A program made the position numbers and the translations under genes. From Mitsuaria sp. GD03876 (GTDB lineage: Bacteria; Pseudomonadota; Gammaproteobacteria; Burkholderiales; Burkholderiaceae_C), in assembly GCF_029840635.1 (NCBI RefSeq), contig NZ_JAOCCU010000028.1, positions 1-64,000 on the forward strand: 64,000 nt of DNA, in the 5' to 3' direction. The notes beneath the pieces were generated by a model, which searched no databases, was not told the origin of the DNA, and saw only the letters and a list, made by a program, of their open reading frames with translations. Below are positions 17,440-26,085 of this stretch, piece after piece (within the stretch, counting starts at the first letter, position 1; every line of letters begins with the position of its first letter).

Positions 17440-17850
17440 ATGAGCTCGCAGGTTTCCGCCATCTCCGCCGCGCCGAGCGACCAGGCGCTCGCGCACTTCG
17501 AACGGGCCTTCGCCTTCGAGACCGACTGCTGGGACGTGCACGACGCGTTCGCGCGCGGCGTGCAGGACTTCGTGCTGCTCGACGTGCGCAGCCACGCGCT
17601 TTACGAGCGCGGCCACGTGCCGGGCGCGATCAGCCTGCCGCACGGGAAGATCACGCCGGGGAAGATGGCGGCGTACCCGATGGACACGCTGTTCGTCGTC
17701 TATTGCGCGGGGCCGCACTGCAACGGCGCGCACCGCGGCGCGGTGCGGCTGGCCGGGCTGGGACGACCGGTGAAGCTGATGATCGGCGGACTGACGGGAT
17801 GGGTCGACGAGGGGTTCGAGGTGGAGGAGGGCGCAGCCGTCGTGGGATGA
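17440..17850 (+). CDS. Rhodanese-like domain protein
   Basis: 136 aa, a single rhodanese domain. It has the family motifs FVLLDVRSHALYERGHVPGA and an active-site loop VVYCAGPHCNGAHRGA, in which a Cys can carry a persulfide. The role is sulfur transfer or thiosulfate:cyanide-type chemistry in the cytoplasm; the acceptor is unknown. The start is supported by GAAAGGAC upstream of the ATG. Controlled, by position, by the divergent FtrA-like regulator. Confidence 0.88.
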   Translation: MSSQVSAISAAPSDQALAHFERAFAFETDCWDVHDAFARGVQDFVLLDVRSHALYERGHVPGAISLPHGKITPGKMAAYPMDTLFVVYCAGPHCNGAHRGAVRLAGLGRPVKLMIGGLTGWVDEGFEVEEGAAVVG

Positions 17851-18060
17851 CGCGATCGCGCGCGTTGTCGATGGACACCGCGAGTCGTGCGAACACAACG
17901 AGCATCGCGGGCCTTCGTTGGAAGCCCGGCAGGTGCGTGGCACACTGCCTCGCAACATGCCCCTCACCTCTGAACCCGGCGAAAGCGCGGGACCTCACGT
18001 GGGGGGTTTCTTATTTCCGCGACGCATTGGACGCACGAACCTGTGCTCAGGCAGACCTCG
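17851..18060. other. Intergenic region upstream of the Abi gene
   Basis: 210 bases with no supported gene. It marks a change to lower-GC sequence that continues through the Abi gene. No att-like repeats were found. Confidence 0.4.
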
Positions 18061-19020
18061 ATGTGTGGGCTGGTGACTCTCAAGCCACATCTGTCCGAAA
18101 CCGGACAGCTGGGACGGCTGCGGTCTCGTGGGATGTCCGTCGACAACGACGAAGACGCGATTCAAGAGCTCTCTCGCTTCGGCTACTACCGACTCTCGGG
18201 GTACTACTACCCGCTTCGGAAGAGCAATCCGGAAGGCGAGCCTGGGCGGCGCGACGAGTTCGTCGAGGGCGCGTCGTTCGACCTCGTCGTGGCGCTGGCT
18301 GACTTCGACAAGCGCCTGCGACTGCTGGCCTTGGACGGCATCGAGGCGATCGAGGTCGCGGTGCGCGTCGCGATCGCACATCGAATGGGCAAGGTATCGG
18401 CCCTGGCTCACTTGAATCCGGATCTCCTGGACAGGAAGTTCACGCGAACGCGCGACGGCCATGCGGACTCTCTTCACGATGCATGGCGAGGGCGATTCGC
18501 CGATTTGTGTTCGAAGTCGAAGGAAGACTTCTGGCTTCACCACGTCGAGCGATATGGCGGTCAGATGCCGATCTGGGCTGCGATCGAGTTGTGGGACTTC
18601 GGCTTGCTATCGCGCTTCTATGAAGGTATGCAGCAACGGGACCGGGATGCCATCGCCGCGAAGTTCGTGCCGAAGCTCGAGGGGCCGACGCTCGTCAATT
18701 GGTTGAAGATGCTCAACTTCGTGAGGAACGTGGCGGCGCATCATTCGCGTCTCTGGAATCGTAATCTGCCTGATCTGGCCAAGCTGCCGCCCCTGGAGAA
18801 ATGTCGGTTGCTTCAACCGCTTCACGAGAGTGAGTTTTCGCGACGGCGCATCTTCGGTGCGTTCAGCTGCCTTCGGTTGTTGCTCCGAACCATCCATCCG
18901 GCGTCCAACTGGCCGGAGCGGGTCAAGGCGCTGATCTCGACTTTCCCTCAAACCCCGTTGATCTCGATTGAATCCGCCGGCTTCAAACCGGGATGGATGA
19001 ACTGCGATCTCTGGCGGTGA
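18061..19020 (+). CDS. Abi family protein (AbiD/AbiF-like, HEPN)
   Basis: 319 aa from the ATG at 18061 with AGGCAG upstream; a GTG at 18043 would add six residues. It belongs to the abortive-infection Abi_2 family: LSRFGYYRLSGYYYPLR at about residues 40-56 and LNFVRNVAAHHSRLWNR, which contains the RN-x-x-x-H HEPN ribonuclease motif (R-N-V-A-A-H). Members block phage growth, probably by cleaving RNA in infected cells. GC is visibly below that of neighbouring genes, which suggests horizontal acquisition. It stands alone, with no partner antitoxin or methyltransferase. Confidence 0.85.
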   Translation: MCGLVTLKPHLSETGQLGRLRSRGMSVDNDEDAIQELSRFGYYRLSGYYYPLRKSNPEGEPGRRDEFVEGASFDLVVALADFDKRLRLLALDGIEAIEVAVRVAIAHRMGKVSALAHLNPDLLDRKFTRTRDGHADSLHDAWRGRFADLCSKSKEDFWLHHVERYGGQMPIWAAIELWDFGLLSRFYEGMQQRDRDAIAAKFVPKLEGPTLVNWLKMLNFVRNVAAHHSRLWNRNLPDLAKLPPLEKCRLLQPLHESEFSRRRIFGAFSCLRLLLRTIHPASNWPERVKALISTFPQTPLISIESAGFKPGWMNCDLWR

Positions 19021-19028
19021 CGTGGCGC

Positions 19029-19985
19029 TCAATGAGACGACACGAAGGTCTCATCCCGCTGCTCGGGAATCGCGAACGACGCGCGCATCCGCGCGACTTC
19101 CGCTTGCGGCGTCCGGCCGAACAGCCGGCGGAACTCGCGGCTGAACTGGGAGGCGCTCCCGTAGCCGACCTGGTCTGACGCTGCAGCCGCGGTGAGGCCC
19201 TGGCGCAGCATCAGCAGCCGTGCTCGATGCAGCCGCGTCGACTTCAGGTACTGCATCGGCGTCGTCTGCGTGACCGCCTTGAAATGCTGATGGAAAGCCG
19301 CGAGTCCGAGCCCCGCCTCGCGCGCCAGGCTTCCGACGTCCAGCTTCGTCGCGTGGTCGGCATGGATGCGCTTGAGCGAGCGCGCGATCCGGCCCAGGTG
19401 ACCGCGCTCGCCGATGGCCGCGCGCAGCGTGGCGCCCTGCTCGCCGGCGAGCACGCGGAAGTACAGCTCCCTCAACAGCGCCGGGCCGAGCACCGCGGAC
19501 TCGAGCGGGTCGCTCATCGCCTCCAGGAAGCGGAGCAGGCTGCCCTCGATCCGCTCGTCCATCGGCGTGGCCTCGAGCCCCAGGGGCGGCCGTCCGTTTC
19601 CCGCCGCCTCGCGCGGATCGCCCGCCTCGTCGATCGCGAGCGCGACCTCGGCGGCCAGCATCCGATCCAGGCGGACGTAGACCGCGAGCAGCGGTTCCTC
19701 GGCACTGGCGTCGGTCTCCATCGTGAACGGCACCGGCACGGCGACCGCCAGGTAGTGCAGGGCGTCGTAGACGATCGTGCGGTCGCCGAGGAAGCCTCGC
19801 TTGCGGCCCTGGCACACGAACACCAGCCCGGGCTCGTAGAGCACCGGCGTTCGTTCGAGCGGCCGGTCGCTGCGCAGCCATCGCACCGCGTCGATCGGGC
19901 TGGGCGTGTAGCCCTCCGAGGGCGCGAGCGAGAGCAGCAGCTCGCGCAGGCGGCGTTGGCGTTGGGTGGCAGGAGAAGCGGGCAT
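19029..19985 (-). CDS. AraC family transcriptional regulator
   Basis: 318 aa from the ATG at 19985. An N-terminal AraC_N-type cupin (VLYEPGLVFVCQGRKRGFLG, then YLAVAVPVPFTMETDAS) is followed by an AraC double HTH (LAREAGLGLAAFHQHFKAVT; DQVGYGSASQFSREFRRLFG). This subfamily commonly regulates an adjacent oxidoreductase. Here it is divergent from a short-chain dehydrogenase 250 bases away, which is its probable target. Confidence 0.88.
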   Translation of the reverse strand: MPASPATQRQRRLRELLLSLAPSEGYTPSPIDAVRWLRSDRPLERTPVLYEPGLVFVCQGRKRGFLGDRTIVYDALHYLAVAVPVPFTMETDASAEEPLLAVYVRLDRMLAAEVALAIDEAGDPREAAGNGRPPLGLEATPMDERIEGSLLRFLEAMSDPLESAVLGPALLRELYFRVLAGEQGATLRAAIGERGHLGRIARSLKRIHADHATKLDVGSLAREAGLGLAAFHQHFKAVTQTTPMQYLKSTRLHRARLLMLRQGLTAAAASDQVGYGSASQFSREFRRLFGRTPQAEVARMRASFAIPEQRDETFVSSH

Positions 19986-20236
19986 CGGCGTCGGATTGTG
20001 GCGGTCCCGCGCTCGGGCAAATGATGCGATGGAGGAATAGGCAAGACCGGCAGGCTGGCCGGCCTCCCCGGAACGGCGGTCGATTCCTAGCATTGCCATC
20101 CATGAATCCCACACCCACCTCCAGCCCCACCGCTGCCGCTACCCCTGCCGCTGATCCCGCTGCTTCGTCCGATGCCGCCTCGCGGTCCTTCCCTCCATCG
20201 CCGTCCTCATCGCCATCGCCATCGCCATTGACGTCG

Positions 20237-21088
20237 ATGCCGTCGACGCGCGCCAGGACCTTCGTCATCACCGGCGTCAGCAGCGGCTTCGGCCGCGCGA
20301 TCGCCGAGGGGGCGCTCGCGCGTGGGCATGTCGTTGTCGGGACCGTGCGCGGCGCCGAAGCCGCCGAGGCCTTCGAGCGCCTGTGCCCCGGCCGCGCGCA
20401 CGCCCGCCAGCACGACGTGACGGACCTCGCGGCCGCCGCGCCGCTCGTCGCGGCGCTCGAGTCGGAGATCGGTCCCGTCGACGTGCTGATCAACAACGCG
20501 GGCTACGGGCACGAGGGCGTACTCGAGGAGAGCCCCATCGAGGAACTGCTGCGGCAATTCCAGGTGAACGTCTTCGGCGCGGTCGCGATGATGAAAGCCG
20601 TCCTGCCGTTCATGCGGCCGCGCCGCGCGGGCCGGATCTTCAACACGACCTCGATGGGCGGCTTCATCACGATGCCGGGCATCGCGTACTACTGCGGCAG
20701 CAAGTTCGCGTTGGAGGGCATTTCCGAGACGCTGGGCAAGGAGGTCGCCGCGTTCGGCATCGGCGTCACGGCGATCGCGCCGGGATCGTTCCGGACCGAT
20801 TGGGCCGGGCGGTCGATGGTGCGGTCCGACCGCGGCATCGCCGACTACGACGCGCTCTTCGATCCGATCCGCGCGCGTCGCCAGGCGGTGAGCGGTCGGC
20901 AGCTGGGCGACCCCGCGCGCGCGGCCCGCGTGATCGTGGACCTGGCCGTCGGCGACGCGATGCCGCCGGCGCACTTGCTGCTGGGCAGCGACGCGGTCGG
21001 GCTGGTCGAGCAGAAGCTCGGCGCGATGGGCGCGTCGATCGAGGCCTGGCGCGCCGTCAGCGGCAGCACGGACGCGCCGCTGGAATGA
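20237..21088 (+). CDS. Short-chain dehydrogenase/reductase
   Basis: 283 aa from the ATG at 20237. Classical SDR: cofactor loop TGVSSGFG at about residues 11-18, NNAG motif in LINNAGYG, catalytic Ser in NTTSMGG, and Tyr/Lys in YYCGSK, with PGSFRTD after the active site. The frame is open upstream to an ATG at 20102, but the extra 45 codons are Ser/Pro/Ala low complexity over a CCATCG hexanucleotide repeat, so I use the shorter form, which matches family length. Substrate unknown; NAD(P)-dependent. Probably controlled by the divergent AraC protein. Confidence 0.85.
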   Translation: MPSTRARTFVITGVSSGFGRAIAEGALARGHVVVGTVRGAEAAEAFERLCPGRAHARQHDVTDLAAAAPLVAALESEIGPVDVLINNAGYGHEGVLEESPIEELLRQFQVNVFGAVAMMKAVLPFMRPRRAGRIFNTTSMGGFITMPGIAYYCGSKFALEGISETLGKEVAAFGIGVTAIAPGSFRTDWAGRSMVRSDRGIADYDALFDPIRARRQAVSGRQLGDPARAARVIVDLAVGDAMPPAHLLLGSDAVGLVEQKLGAMGASIEAWRAVSGSTDAPLE

Positions 21089-21139
21089 GGCGCGCCGCGA
21101 CGGCCGCAACCGGCCGCGGCTACCGCGCCTCTCCTCGCG

Positions 21140-21664
21140 TCACTTCACCGGAATCACCGTCCCCCGGTCCACCGGCACCGCCGTCACGCTGTTCTGCGGC
21201 GAGCCCTCGATCACGCGGTCGGAGTAGGTCAGGTAGACCAGCGTGTTGCGCTTGGCATCGACCATGCGGACCACGCGCAGCCGCTTGAACACCAGCGAGG
21301 AGCGTTCCGAGAACACCTCCTCCTGCTTCGGCAGCGCCTTCGGGAAGCTGATCGGGCCGACCGCGCGGCAGGCGATCGAGGCTTCGGACTTGTCCTCGGC
21401 CAGGCCCAGTCCGCCCTTGATGCCGCCGGTCTTCGCGCGGGAGACGTAGCAGGTCACGCCCTGCACGCCCGGGTCGTCGTAGGCGTCGACGACGATCTTG
21501 TGGTTCGGCCCGATGAACTTGAACACCGTGCTGACGTCGCCAATCTCGTCGGCGCTCGCGCCCATGCAGGCGGACGCGGCGAGCGCCAGCGCGAGGGCGC
21601 CGGTGGACAGGGCCGCCGTCCGGCGGAGACGAAGGGAGAAGCGGGAGGGACGGTCGCTAGGCAT
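21140..21664 (-). CDS. creA: CreA family protein
   Basis: 174 aa from the ATG at 21664, preceded by AAAGGAG. An N-terminal export signal ends in [10 protein letters not shown], compatible with lipoprotein processing. The CreA domain follows ([49 protein letters not shown]). CreA is a conserved exported protein of unknown biochemical role. Its start overlaps the end of the upstream acyltransferase by eight bases, so the two are translationally linked. Confidence 0.88.
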   Translation of the reverse strand: MPSDRPSRFSLRLRRTAALSTGALALALAASACMGASADEIGDVSTVFKFIGPNHKIVVDAYDDPGVQGVTCYVSRAKTGGIKGGLGLAEDKSEASIACRAVGPISFPKALPKQEEVFSERSSLVFKRLRVVRMVDAKRNTLVYLTYSDRVIEGSPQNSVTAVPVDRGTVIPVK

Positions 21665-22847
21665 GCTGAGGGCTCCTTTGGGCCGTCGTTGTAGCACGCG
21701 CCGTGGCCTCGAATTGCGACGGGATCCAGCGGTCCCGCAGGCGCAGGAAGGGCAGCTCCACCAGCCGGTACAGCAGCCAGCCGCCCAGCAGGCAGGCGGC
21801 TGCGATGAGCAGTGCCGTCACGCCCGACGCCCGCGTCAGGCCGAGTGCCAGCAGCGGCTTCGTCAGCGCGTAGGCGATCGGCTTGTGCGTCAGGTACAGC
21901 GCATAGGACCAGCGCGCCAGCGCGTTCGCGCCGGGGATGCGGACCCGCGCCATCGGGCTCGCCGGCGCGAGTGCCGCCAGCACCATCAGCCCGAAACTCC
22001 ACGCCAGCGCGCTGTAGCCCCAGCTGCTCATCGCGTGGCCGTAGCCGTAACCATCGATGTAGTAGCCGTGCAGCATCAGCGTCAGCATGCCGAGGCTGGC
22101 CGCGGCGCCGATCGCCAGCAGCGCGCGGGACCGTTGCATCAGCGCGGCCCAGAGCGCCGGGTGACCGTGCTTGAGCAGCGCCACGGCGACGCCGGGCAGG
22201 AACTCGTCCAGCCGCGCGAGGCTGCCGTAGTAGAGCTGCGGGTAGTAGCCGATCGATGGGTCCTGCGTGCCGTAAAGCCGCCAGAGGTGATCGCGCCAGG
22301 CGATCGCCGCGAGCGTCAGCACGCCGATCAACGACCACGCCAGCGCGCGGCGATGCTGCTTCAGCGTCGCGCCGAGCATCAGCGCGGCGGGCAGCGCCAG
22401 GTAGAACTGCTCCTCGATGCACAGGGACCACGCGTGCGAGAACGCGGTGCCCGGCGTCAGGCCGATGTTCTGGGTGAAGGTCAGGAAGCGCCACAGCGGC
22501 GGCGGCTCGCGGCCGCCCAGCAGCGTCGGGAACAGGACGTACAGCGCCAGCACGACGTAGAAGTTGGGCAGCGTGCGCAGCAGCCGCCGGCCGTAGAAGC
22601 GCGGCAGCGAGAGTTGGTCGCCGCGCCGCATCCCGCCCATCAGCTGGTTGGCGATCAGGTAGCCGCTGAGCACGAAGAACAGGTCCACCCCGGCCCAGCC
22701 GATCTCGCTCAGCCAGCCGAAGGTCGGGCGGCCGCTGACGAAGACCTGGTAGTGATAGGCGAAGACCAGCAGGATGGCCGCGGCGCGCAGCGCGTCCAGG
22801 CCGTGCAGGCGCGGCGAGCCCGAAGCGGGCAGGGCGGGGGAGGACAT
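21657..22847 (-). CDS. Membrane acyltransferase, OafA/YrhL-like
   Basis: 396 aa with about ten transmembrane helices. Acyltransferase-3 family: the N-terminal [19 protein letters not shown] contains the conserved R/H features, followed by [16 protein letters not shown] and the [13 protein letters not shown] motif. Members move acyl groups (often acetyl) onto cell-surface polysaccharide or other envelope sugars from the inner membrane. No surface-polysaccharide genes are adjacent. Overlaps creA by eight bases. Confidence 0.9.
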   Translation of the reverse strand: MSSPALPASGSPRLHGLDALRAAAILLVFAYHYQVFVSGRPTFGWLSEIGWAGVDLFFVLSGYLIANQLMGGMRRGDQLSLPRFYGRRLLRTLPNFYVVLALYVLFPTLLGGREPPPLWRFLTFTQNIGLTPGTAFSHAWSLCIEEQFYLALPAALMLGATLKQHRRALAWSLIGVLTLAAIAWRDHLWRLYGTQDPSIGYYPQLYYGSLARLDEFLPGVAVALLKHGHPALWAALMQRSRALLAIGAAASLGMLTLMLHGYYIDGYGYGHAMSSWGYSALAWSFGLMVLAALAPASPMARVRIPGANALARWSYALYLTHKPIAYALTKPLLALGLTRASGVTALLIAAACLLGGWLLYRLVELPFLRLRDRWIPSQFEATARATTTAQRSPQHA

Positions 22848-22990
22848 GAGCAGGCGTCCGGCCTCGGGGCCGTGTCGTTGGAGCGGCCGCGATTCTCTGC
22901 GCGCGGCGATGCGCGGCAGGCATCGTCCGACGAAACCGGTCGACGCGCGACGAGGTCCTCATTCGCGGCGCGTTACGGGCGTTACGGCGC

Positions 22991-23338
22991 TCAGGCGCGG
23001 TGGCGCTCGCGGCTGTCGGCCGGTGCTTCTTCCCGCTCGGTCATGCCGTAGTCGCGCAGCACGGCCGCGACGCGCAGGCGGTAGTCGGCGAACACGCCCG
23101 CCCGGCCTTCCGATTGCGCGGCGCGGTGCGACTCCAGCCGACGCCACTCGCGCACGGCCTCCTCATCGCGCCAGAACGAGAGCGACAGCAGCTTGCCCGG
23201 ATCGGTCAGGCTCTGGAATCGCTCGATGCTGAGGAATCCATCGATCTCCTGCAGTAGCGGCTTGAGCGCCGCGGCGAGCTCCAGATAGCGGTCGCGCCCG
23301 TCGGCGCTGGGCGTGACTTCGAAGATGACGGCGATCAT
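22991..23338 (-). CDS. Antibiotic biosynthesis monooxygenase (ABM) domain protein
   Basis: 115 aa dimeric ferredoxin-like ABM fold: MIAVIFEVTPSADGRDRYLE, then IDGFLSIERFQSL and LLSLSFWRDEEAVREWRR. Related proteins are cofactor-independent monooxygenases or heme/quinone-modifying enzymes. Its ATG overlaps the TGA of the upstream P450-like gene (ATGA), so the two are a coupled pair that probably work on the same small molecule. Confidence 0.82.
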   Translation of the reverse strand: MIAVIFEVTPSADGRDRYLELAAALKPLLQEIDGFLSIERFQSLTDPGKLLSLSFWRDEEAVREWRRLESHRAAQSEGRAGVFADYRLRVAAVLRDYGMTEREEAPADSRERHRA

Positions 23339-24414
23339 GGGTGAGCCTCCTGGTCCTGGAATTGCGGGATGTCCATGTTGGGCAGCGACAGCGGCGCGAT
23401 CGGCTCCGGCCAGCGCAGGCCGGGCTGTCCGGCGAGCCAGGCCAGCGCGGCGTGCGCGCTGCCCAGCGCCAGGCCTTGCCCGGGGCAGCGATGCGCGCCG
23501 TCGCCGAACGGATGGTCCGTGCCGGCCAGCGGCACCGTCACCGGTGCGGCCGGGACCTGCCGGCCATCGAAGCGCTTCGTGACCCGGACGGCGCCGCCGT
23601 CGCGGGCGATGCGCAACAGGTCGTCGCGCGTCGGCGCGCGGCCGGTCGCGCCCAGCGCGATCAGCGCGTGGCCCAGCAGCGCCGCGCCGGCTTCGTGGCT
23701 CTGCCAGATCAGCGCCAGCCGGTTGGCGGTGAACGCTGCGCGGTCGGTCCAGCGCGACGGCGCGGCGTGGCGCAGCAGCGTCCATTGCAGCGGGGCGTCG
23801 GGTGCACGGCTCTCGGCGTCGTCGAGGGCGCCCAGCAGCGCGACAACCGCCTCGCCACCAGCCCGCACCGCCGCGGCATCCGCCTGCGCGCCGAGCCCGG
23901 CCGCCATCGCCCGTAACGACCGATGCAGGCGGCGTTGCGCCTCGACATCGTCGATCGCCAGGCCCAGCAGGCTCGCCACTGTCGACGCCGGCACCGCCCA
24001 GTGCCAGTGCGACCAGCCGCCGCGCAGCGCGATCTCCGCCTGCCGACGCGCGTGCGTCCGGATGTCGTCCTCGGACAGCGCCAGCAGCGCGCGCGTCAGC
24101 GCGGCCTTCTCCGGCGCGTGGGCCGCGTCGTCGCGTTGCCGCAGCCAGCGCGCGAAGACCTCGGCCAACGGGCCGCCGTGCGCCTGCAGCGGAGGCGGCA
24201 GCGGCTCGCCGGGCGGGCGCATGCGGAGGTCCGGGTCGAGCAACGGGGGCACGAGCAACGGGGGCACGAGCGGCGGAGCCGGCGCCGCGGACGGGCGGTC
24301 GACCTCGTCGGTGTCGGTGTCGGCGTTGGCGTTGGCGTTGGCGCCGGTGTCGATGGCGCCGGCCTGGCCGTCGCGGGCCGCGGCGTGCCGCGCATGAAAG
24401 GGACAAGCGGTCAT
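23335..24414 (-). CDS. Cytochrome P450-like protein
   Basis: 359 aa from the ATG at 24414, shorter than the usual ~400. The heme-binding loop HPFGDGAHRCPG carries the axial Cys310. An I-helix-like segment HEAGAALLGHALIAL is present. The ExxR motif is represented only by DLLR before IARDGGAVRVTKRF, an E-to-D change. The N-terminus has two low-complexity runs encoded by hexanucleotide-type repeats (Asn-Ala/Asp-Thr and Pro-Leu-Leu). It is coupled to the ABM protein downstream and divergent from an ArsR-type regulator. Substrate unknown. The odd K-helix means activity should not be assumed. Confidence 0.82.
   Translation of the reverse strand: MTACPFHARHAAARDGQAGAIDTGANANANADTDTDEVDRPSAAPAPPLVPPLLVPPLLDPDLRMRPPGEPLPPPLQAHGGPLAEVFARWLRQRDDAAHAPEKAALTRALLALSEDDIRTHARRQAEIALRGGWSHWHWAVPASTVASLLGLAIDDVEAQRRLHRSLRAMAAGLGAQADAAAVRAGGEAVVALLGALDDAESRAPDAPLQWTLLRHAAPSRWTDRAAFTANRLALIWQSHEAGAALLGHALIALGATGRAPTRDDLLRIARDGGAVRVTKRFDGRQVPAAPVTVPLAGTDHPFGDGAHRCPGQGLALGSAHAALAWLAGQPGLRWPEPIAPLSLPNMDIPQFQDQEAHP
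24237..24360. repeat. Short tandem repeats in the 5' part of the P450-like gene
   Basis: GAGCAACGGGGGCAC is repeated directly at about 24238-24268, and six-base GGTGTC/GGCGTT-type repeats run from about 24306 to 24360. They encode Pro-Leu-rich and Asn-Ala/Asp-Thr runs near the N-terminus and are likely to vary in copy number between strains. Confidence 0.6.
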
Positions 24415-24488
24415 GGAGGAACTCGGCAAAGGGGAATGAGGGGATCTTCGCGATGGATCGCCCGGAACGCTTCGCTTAGCATCGAAAC

Positions 24489-25196
24489 ATGATTGACGCC
24501 CCCACCGCCGACGAGGCGCTGGCCCACATCGCGGCCAGCATGGCCGAGCCGGTCCGCGCGCGCATGCTGTGCTGCCTGATGGACGGCCACGCGCGCACGG
24601 CGACCGAGCTGGCCGCCGTCGGCGAGGTCGCCGCCTCGACGGCCAGCGCGCACCTGGCCAAGCTGCTGGGGCAGGGGCTGGTCGGCTGCATGGCGCAGGG
24701 CAAGCACCGCTACTACCGGCTCGCCGGCCCGGAGGTGGGCCAGGCGCTCGAGGCGATGCTGGTGCTGGCCGGCCTGCCGCGCCCGCGCTTCGAGCCGAGC
24801 ACCCCGCCCGCGTTGCGCCAGGCGCGGCGTTGTTACGACCACCTCGCCGGCCACTGGGGCGTGCGGCTGCACGACCACGCGCTGCGCCGGCACTGGATGG
24901 CGCCCGATCCCGAGGAGGTCCGCGGCTACCGCTTCACCGCCGAGGGCCTGGACGCGCTGCGCGAATGGGGCGTCGACGTCGAGGCCGCCACCGGCGCGCG
25001 CCGCCGCCGCCTGGCCTGCGCCTGCATGGACTGGAGCGAGCGCCGACCGCACCTGGGCGGGGCGCTCGGCGCGGCCTGGCTGCAGGCGATGCTGGCGCAG
25101 GGCTGGCTCGACCCCGATCCCGACAGCCGCGCGCTGCGCGTCACGCGCCGCGGCCTTTCCCGACTCGAACGACTGCTGGAGGACACGACGACATGA
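24489..25196 (+). CDS. ArsR-type winged-helix regulator
   Basis: 235 aa. N-terminal ArsR-like HTH (SMAEPVRARMLCCLMDGHAR; TASAHLAKLLGQGLVGCMAQGKHRYYRLA) with no obvious metal-binding Cys pair of the ArsR type, then a ~130-residue C-terminal region with CYDHLAGHWGVRLHDHAL and LACACMDWSERRPHLGGALG, typical of the longer ArsR-like regulators. It is 74 bases from the divergent P450/ABM pair, its likely target, and is coupled to the downstream DUF72 gene by an ATGA overlap. Confidence 0.85.
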   Translation: MIDAPTADEALAHIAASMAEPVRARMLCCLMDGHARTATELAAVGEVAASTASAHLAKLLGQGLVGCMAQGKHRYYRLAGPEVGQALEAMLVLAGLPRPRFEPSTPPALRQARRCYDHLAGHWGVRLHDHALRRHWMAPDPEEVRGYRFTAEGLDALREWGVDVEAATGARRRRLACACMDWSERRPHLGGALGAAWLQAMLAQGWLDPDPDSRALRVTRRGLSRLERLLEDTTT

Positions 25197-25990
25197 GCAC
25201 CTCGATCCACGTGGGCATCGGCGGCTGGAACTTCGAACCCTGGCGCGAGACCTTCTATCCGAAGGACCTGCCCGCCTCGCGCGAGCTGGAGTACGCCAGC
25301 CGCCAACTGACCGCCATCGAGGTCAACGGCACCTACTATTCGACCTTCAAGCCGGCCACCTTCGCCAAGTGGCGCGACACCGCGCCCGAGGACTTCGTGT
25401 TCTCGCTCAAGGCCAACCGCTTCGCCACCAACCGCCGCGTGCTGGCCGAGGCCGGCGAATCGGTCAGCCGCTTCATCGACAGCGGCGTCGCCGAGCTCGG
25501 CCCCAAGCTCGGGCCGATCGTCTGGCAGTTCGCGCCGACCAAGCGCTTCGACGCCGCCGACTTCGGCGCCTTCCTGAAGCTGCTGCCGGCGCAGTCCGCC
25601 GGCGTGACGCTGCGCCACGCGCTGGACGTGCGGCACGAGAGCTTCCGCGCGCCGGAGTTCCTGGCGATGGCGCGCGACCACGGCGCGGGTGTCGTCTTCA
25701 CCGAGTCCGACGACTATCCGCCGATCCCCGACCTGACGACAGACTTCGTCTACACGCGGGTGATGCGCACGCGCTCGGAGCTCGTCACCGGCGTCACCGA
25801 GGAGGAACTCGACGGCCTGGCGGCGAGCGCCTCGCGCTGGCAGTCGGGCGGCCAGCCGGACCGGTTGCCGCTGGTCGAGGCGGACCGCGCGCCGCCCCGG
25901 CAGCCGCGCGACGTGTTCGTCTTCTTCATCAGCGGCGCCAAGGAGCGCGCGCCCGCCGCGGCGATGGCCCTGATCGAGCGCCTGAGTTGA
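25193..25990 (+). CDS. DUF72 (YecE-like) family protein
   Basis: 265 aa TIM-barrel-like protein of the widespread DUF72/YecE family: VGIGGWNFEPWRETFYP at the start, EVNGTYYSTFKP, FVFSLKANRFATN, then HALDVRHESF and FVYTRVMRT. The biochemical function is unknown; a phosphodiesterase/nuclease-like TIM barrel has been proposed for the family. Its ATG overlaps the stop of the ArsR-type gene, so it is in the same transcript. Confidence 0.9.
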   Translation: MSTSIHVGIGGWNFEPWRETFYPKDLPASRELEYASRQLTAIEVNGTYYSTFKPATFAKWRDTAPEDFVFSLKANRFATNRRVLAEAGESVSRFIDSGVAELGPKLGPIVWQFAPTKRFDAADFGAFLKLLPAQSAGVTLRHALDVRHESFRAPEFLAMARDHGAGVVFTESDDYPPIPDLTTDFVYTRVMRTRSELVTGVTEEELDGLAASASRWQSGGQPDRLPLVEADRAPPRQPRDVFVFFISGAKERAPAAAMALIERLS

Positions 25991-26085
25991 GGTCGCCGCC
26001 AGCCGGGCTTGACGCTTCCCTCACGCCACGGGCCCGCGATGTAGGGGGATAGCCGCGAGGGGGTCGGTCACTACACTGTCTGGCC

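Noticed and set aside
17851-19020. Mobile element or prophage carrying the Abi gene
   Set aside because: Only base composition hints at transfer; there are no integrase, transposase, att repeats or phage genes.
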